A stretch of DNA of 6,708 bases from the NCBI GenBank assembly GCA_002394305.1, contig DGTM01000054.1, positions 1-6,708 on the forward strand, written 5' to 3'. The position numbers were made by a program, and so were the translations under genes. Of the stretch, positions 5,226 to 6,708 are shown in pieces. This DNA is from Prevotellaceae bacterium UBA4336. Lineage in GTDB: Bacteria; Bacteroidota; Bacteroidia; Bacteroidales; Bacteroidaceae. The first letter of the stretch is position 1, and the number at the start of each line of letters is the position of its first letter. The notes below the pieces were generated by a model. The model was not told the origin of the DNA. It did no database searches and saw nothing but the letters and a program-made list of their open reading frames with translations.

Positions 5226-5516
5226 ATGGGATATATCGTAAAACCTCTGGTATCTGAGAAGATGACCAGCATCACCGAGAAGCAGAACAAGTTCGGCTTC
5301 ATCGTTCGTCCCGATGCCAACAAGATTGAGATTAAGCAGGAGGTAGAAGCTCTGTACAACGTCACTGTTACTGACGTTAATACCTGTGTCTATGCAGGCA
5401 AGAGTAAAAGACGCTACACTCGCTCTGGTCTCGTCAAAGGACGTACCAATGCTTTCAAGAAGGCTATCGTAACCCTCAAGGAAGGCGACGTAATTGATTT
5501 TTATAGCAACATTTAA
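5226..5516 (+). CDS. rplW: 50S ribosomal protein L23 (uL23)
   Basis: L23 sits at the exit of the peptide tunnel and is the docking point for trigger factor and the signal recognition particle. The product has 96 residues, a normal length. PLVSEKM at 7-13 contains E11, which aligns with the E. coli glutamate (E18) contacted by trigger factor. DANKIEIKQEVEALYNVTVTDVN and the C-terminal KKAIVTLKEGDVIDF are typical of the family. It starts 18 bp after rplD. The stop TAA is followed at once by an in-frame TAG (5517-5519), a double stop, and rplB begins three bases later. Confidence 0.98.
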   Translation: MGYIVKPLVSEKMTSITEKQNKFGFIVRPDANKIEIKQEVEALYNVTVTDVNTCVYAGKSKRRYTRSGLVKGRTNAFKKAIVTLKEGDVIDFYSNI

Positions 5517-5522
5517 TAGAAG

Positions 5523-6347
5523 ATGGCAGTACGTAAATTTAAGCCCACAACACCGGGCCAAAGACACAAAATTATAGGTACCTTCGAAGAAATTACTGCA
5601 TCGGTACCTGAGAAGTCTCTCGTTTACGGTAAGCGCTCAACCGGCGGTCGCAACAACACTGGCAAGATGACAATGCGCTATATCGGTGGAGGTCACAAAC
5701 AGAAATTCCGCTTCATTGACTTCCGACGTGAGAAAGATGGTGTTCCCGCCGTCGTAAAGACAATCGAGTACGATCCCAATCGTTCCGCACGCATCGCACT
5801 CCTTTATTACGCCGACGGCGAAAAACGTTATATTATTGCTCCCAACGGACTTAAGGTGGGTGCCACTGTGATGAGCGGTGCCGAAGCAGCTCCCGAAGTC
5901 GGTAATGCTCTGCCCCTGCAGAACATTCCCGTGGGTACTGTAATCCACAACATCGAGCTTCGCCCTGGTCAGGGTGCACTGCTCGTACGTTCCGCTGGAA
6001 ACTTTGCTCAGCTAACTTCCCGCGAAGGTCGCTACTGCGTTATCAAACTTCCCTCTGGAGAAACCCGTCAGATTCTTTCTGCATGCAAGGCAACAGTCGG
6101 TAGCGTAGGTAACTCAGACCATGCTCTGGAAAGCTCCGGTAAGGCTGGACGCTCTCGTTGGTTAGGACGTCGCCCCCACAACCGCGGCGTTGTCATGAAC
6201 CCCCACGACCATCCAATGGGTGGCGGCGAAGGTCGTCAGTCTGGCGGTCATCCTCGCTCGCGCAAGGGCTTGTATGCTAAGGGACTCAAGACACGTTCTC
6301 CCAAGAAGCAGTCCAACAAGTATATTATCGAGAGATGTAATAAGTAA
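5523..6347 (+). CDS. rplB: 50S ribosomal protein L2 (uL2)
   Basis: L2 is one of the most conserved 50S proteins. It supports subunit association and the peptidyl transferase region. The product has 274 residues, a normal length. MAVRKFKPTTPGQR opens the protein, the RNA-binding domain includes GGGHKQKFRFIDFRREK, and GRSRWLGRRPHNRGVVMNP leads to the conserved C-terminal loop. In that loop H230 aligns with the E. coli histidine (H229) tied to peptidyl transferase function. The neighbouring motif differs from the common NPVDHPHGGGEG: it reads NPHDHPMGGGEG at 226-236, with H228 in place of Val and M232 in place of the second His. It starts six bp after rplW, so the two are probably translated in close sequence. 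Confidence 0.98.
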   Translation: MAVRKFKPTTPGQRHKIIGTFEEITASVPEKSLVYGKRSTGGRNNTGKMTMRYIGGGHKQKFRFIDFRREKDGVPAVVKTIEYDPNRSARIALLYYADGEKRYIIAPNGLKVGATVMSGAEAAPEVGNALPLQNIPVGTVIHNIELRPGQGALLVRSAGNFAQLTSREGRYCVIKLPSGETRQILSACKATVGSVGNSDHALESSGKAGRSRWLGRRPHNRGVVMNPHDHPMGGGEGRQSGGHPRSRKGLYAKGLKTRSPKKQSNKYIIERCNK

Positions 6348-6372
6348 ACAAAAAGTTAGTTAGAGTAAAATT

Positions 6373-6642
6373 ATGAGTCGTTCATTAAAGAAAGGTCCGT
6401 ATATCGAAGTCAGCCTCGAGAAAAAAATCGTCGCTATGAATGAAAGCGGTAAGAAGAACGTGGTCAAGACTTGGTCGCGTGCTTCAATGATTTCTCCGGA
6501 TTTCGTAGGTCATACGGTTGCCGTTCACAACGGAAATAAGTTTATTCCTGTTTACGTTACAGAAAATATGGTTGGACACAAGCTGGGTGAGTTCGCACCT
6601 ACACGCAAGTTCGGAGGCCATGCTGGTAACAAGAAGAAGTAA
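6373..6642 (+). CDS. rpsS: 30S ribosomal protein S19 (uS19)
   Basis: S19 pairs with S13 in the 30S head near the A-site tRNA and contributes to inter-subunit bridges. The product has 89 residues, a normal length. MSRSLKKGPY is the family signature at the N-terminus. WSRASMISPDFVGHTVAVHNG and the C-terminal GHKLGEFAPTRKFGGHAG are highly conserved in S19. It starts 25 bp after rplB in an A/T-rich spacer with no Shine-Dalgarno match. rplV follows after 37 bp, the standard S10-operon order. Confidence 0.98.
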   Translation: MSRSLKKGPYIEVSLEKKIVAMNESGKKNVVKTWSRASMISPDFVGHTVAVHNGNKFIPVYVTENMVGHKLGEFAPTRKFGGHAGNKKK

Positions 6643-6679
6643 GCAGGCGTTTAATCGTTAATTATAGAGTAATAATATA

Positions 6680-6708
6680 ATGGGAAAAAGAAAGAAATTA
6701 GCTGCTGA
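6680..6708 (+). CDS. rplV: 50S ribosomal protein L22 (uL22), N-terminal fragment
   Basis: Only the first nine codons and two bases fit in the window; they read MGKRKKLAA. This resembles the start of Bacteroidota L22, and rplV is the gene that follows rpsS in nearly all S10 operons. The call rests mainly on this position. The ATG is preceded by an AT-rich 37-bp spacer, as for the other genes. The gene is cut by the window edge, not broken. Confidence 0.8.

Noticed and set aside
5567..5574. Minus-strand -7-like box (TAATTTTG on the reverse strand) at the start of rplB
   Set aside because: No matching -33 box at the expected distance and no minus-strand gene it could serve.

Overview
The window is a stretch of core translation genes from a member of the Bacteroidota, most likely order Bacteroidales and possibly family Prevotellaceae. 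Four things point there. The proteins resemble Bacteroidales versions of these families. The operon is headed by a Bacteroidota-type promoter (-7 TAnnTTTG). No start codon is preceded by a convincing Shine-Dalgarno sequence; A-rich or A/C-only tracts sit there instead. The str-type genes run straight into the S10-type genes with no tuf between them. The genus cannot be fixed from this sequence alone.

Layout. Bases 1-249 have no convincing gene. The first ~130 bases are GC-rich and hold short inverted and direct repeats; the rest is AT-richer. A promoter at 250-280 is followed by a leader of about 75 nt with a small hairpin at its 5' end and an A/C-only tract before the first ATG. All genes are on the + strand: rpsL (S12), rpsG (S7), fusA (EF-G), rpsJ (S10/NusE), rplC (L3), rplD (L4), rplW (L23), rplB (L2), rpsS (S19), and the first 29 bases of rplV (L22). 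All complete genes look intact.

Spacing is uneven. From rpsJ onward genes lie 6-37 bp apart, and rplC/rplD overlap by one base. The gaps before rpsG (99 bp) and rpsJ (126 bp) are much longer. In E. coli, S7 represses its own str operon through the rpsL-rpsG spacer and L4 represses the S10 operon through the leader before rpsJ. The two long spacers here lie at exactly those places, and the rpsJ spacer carries a strong hairpin. This suggests, but does not prove, that feedback sites survive inside the merged operon.

No exotic system is present. The observations most worth checking are the hairpin before rpsJ, a consensus-quality promoter (TTTG-N19-TATATTTG) inside the 3' part of rplD where codon use turns AT-rich, the repeated design of hairpin plus A/C tract before rpsL, rpsG and rpsJ, and the overlapping palindromic repeat at the left edge.
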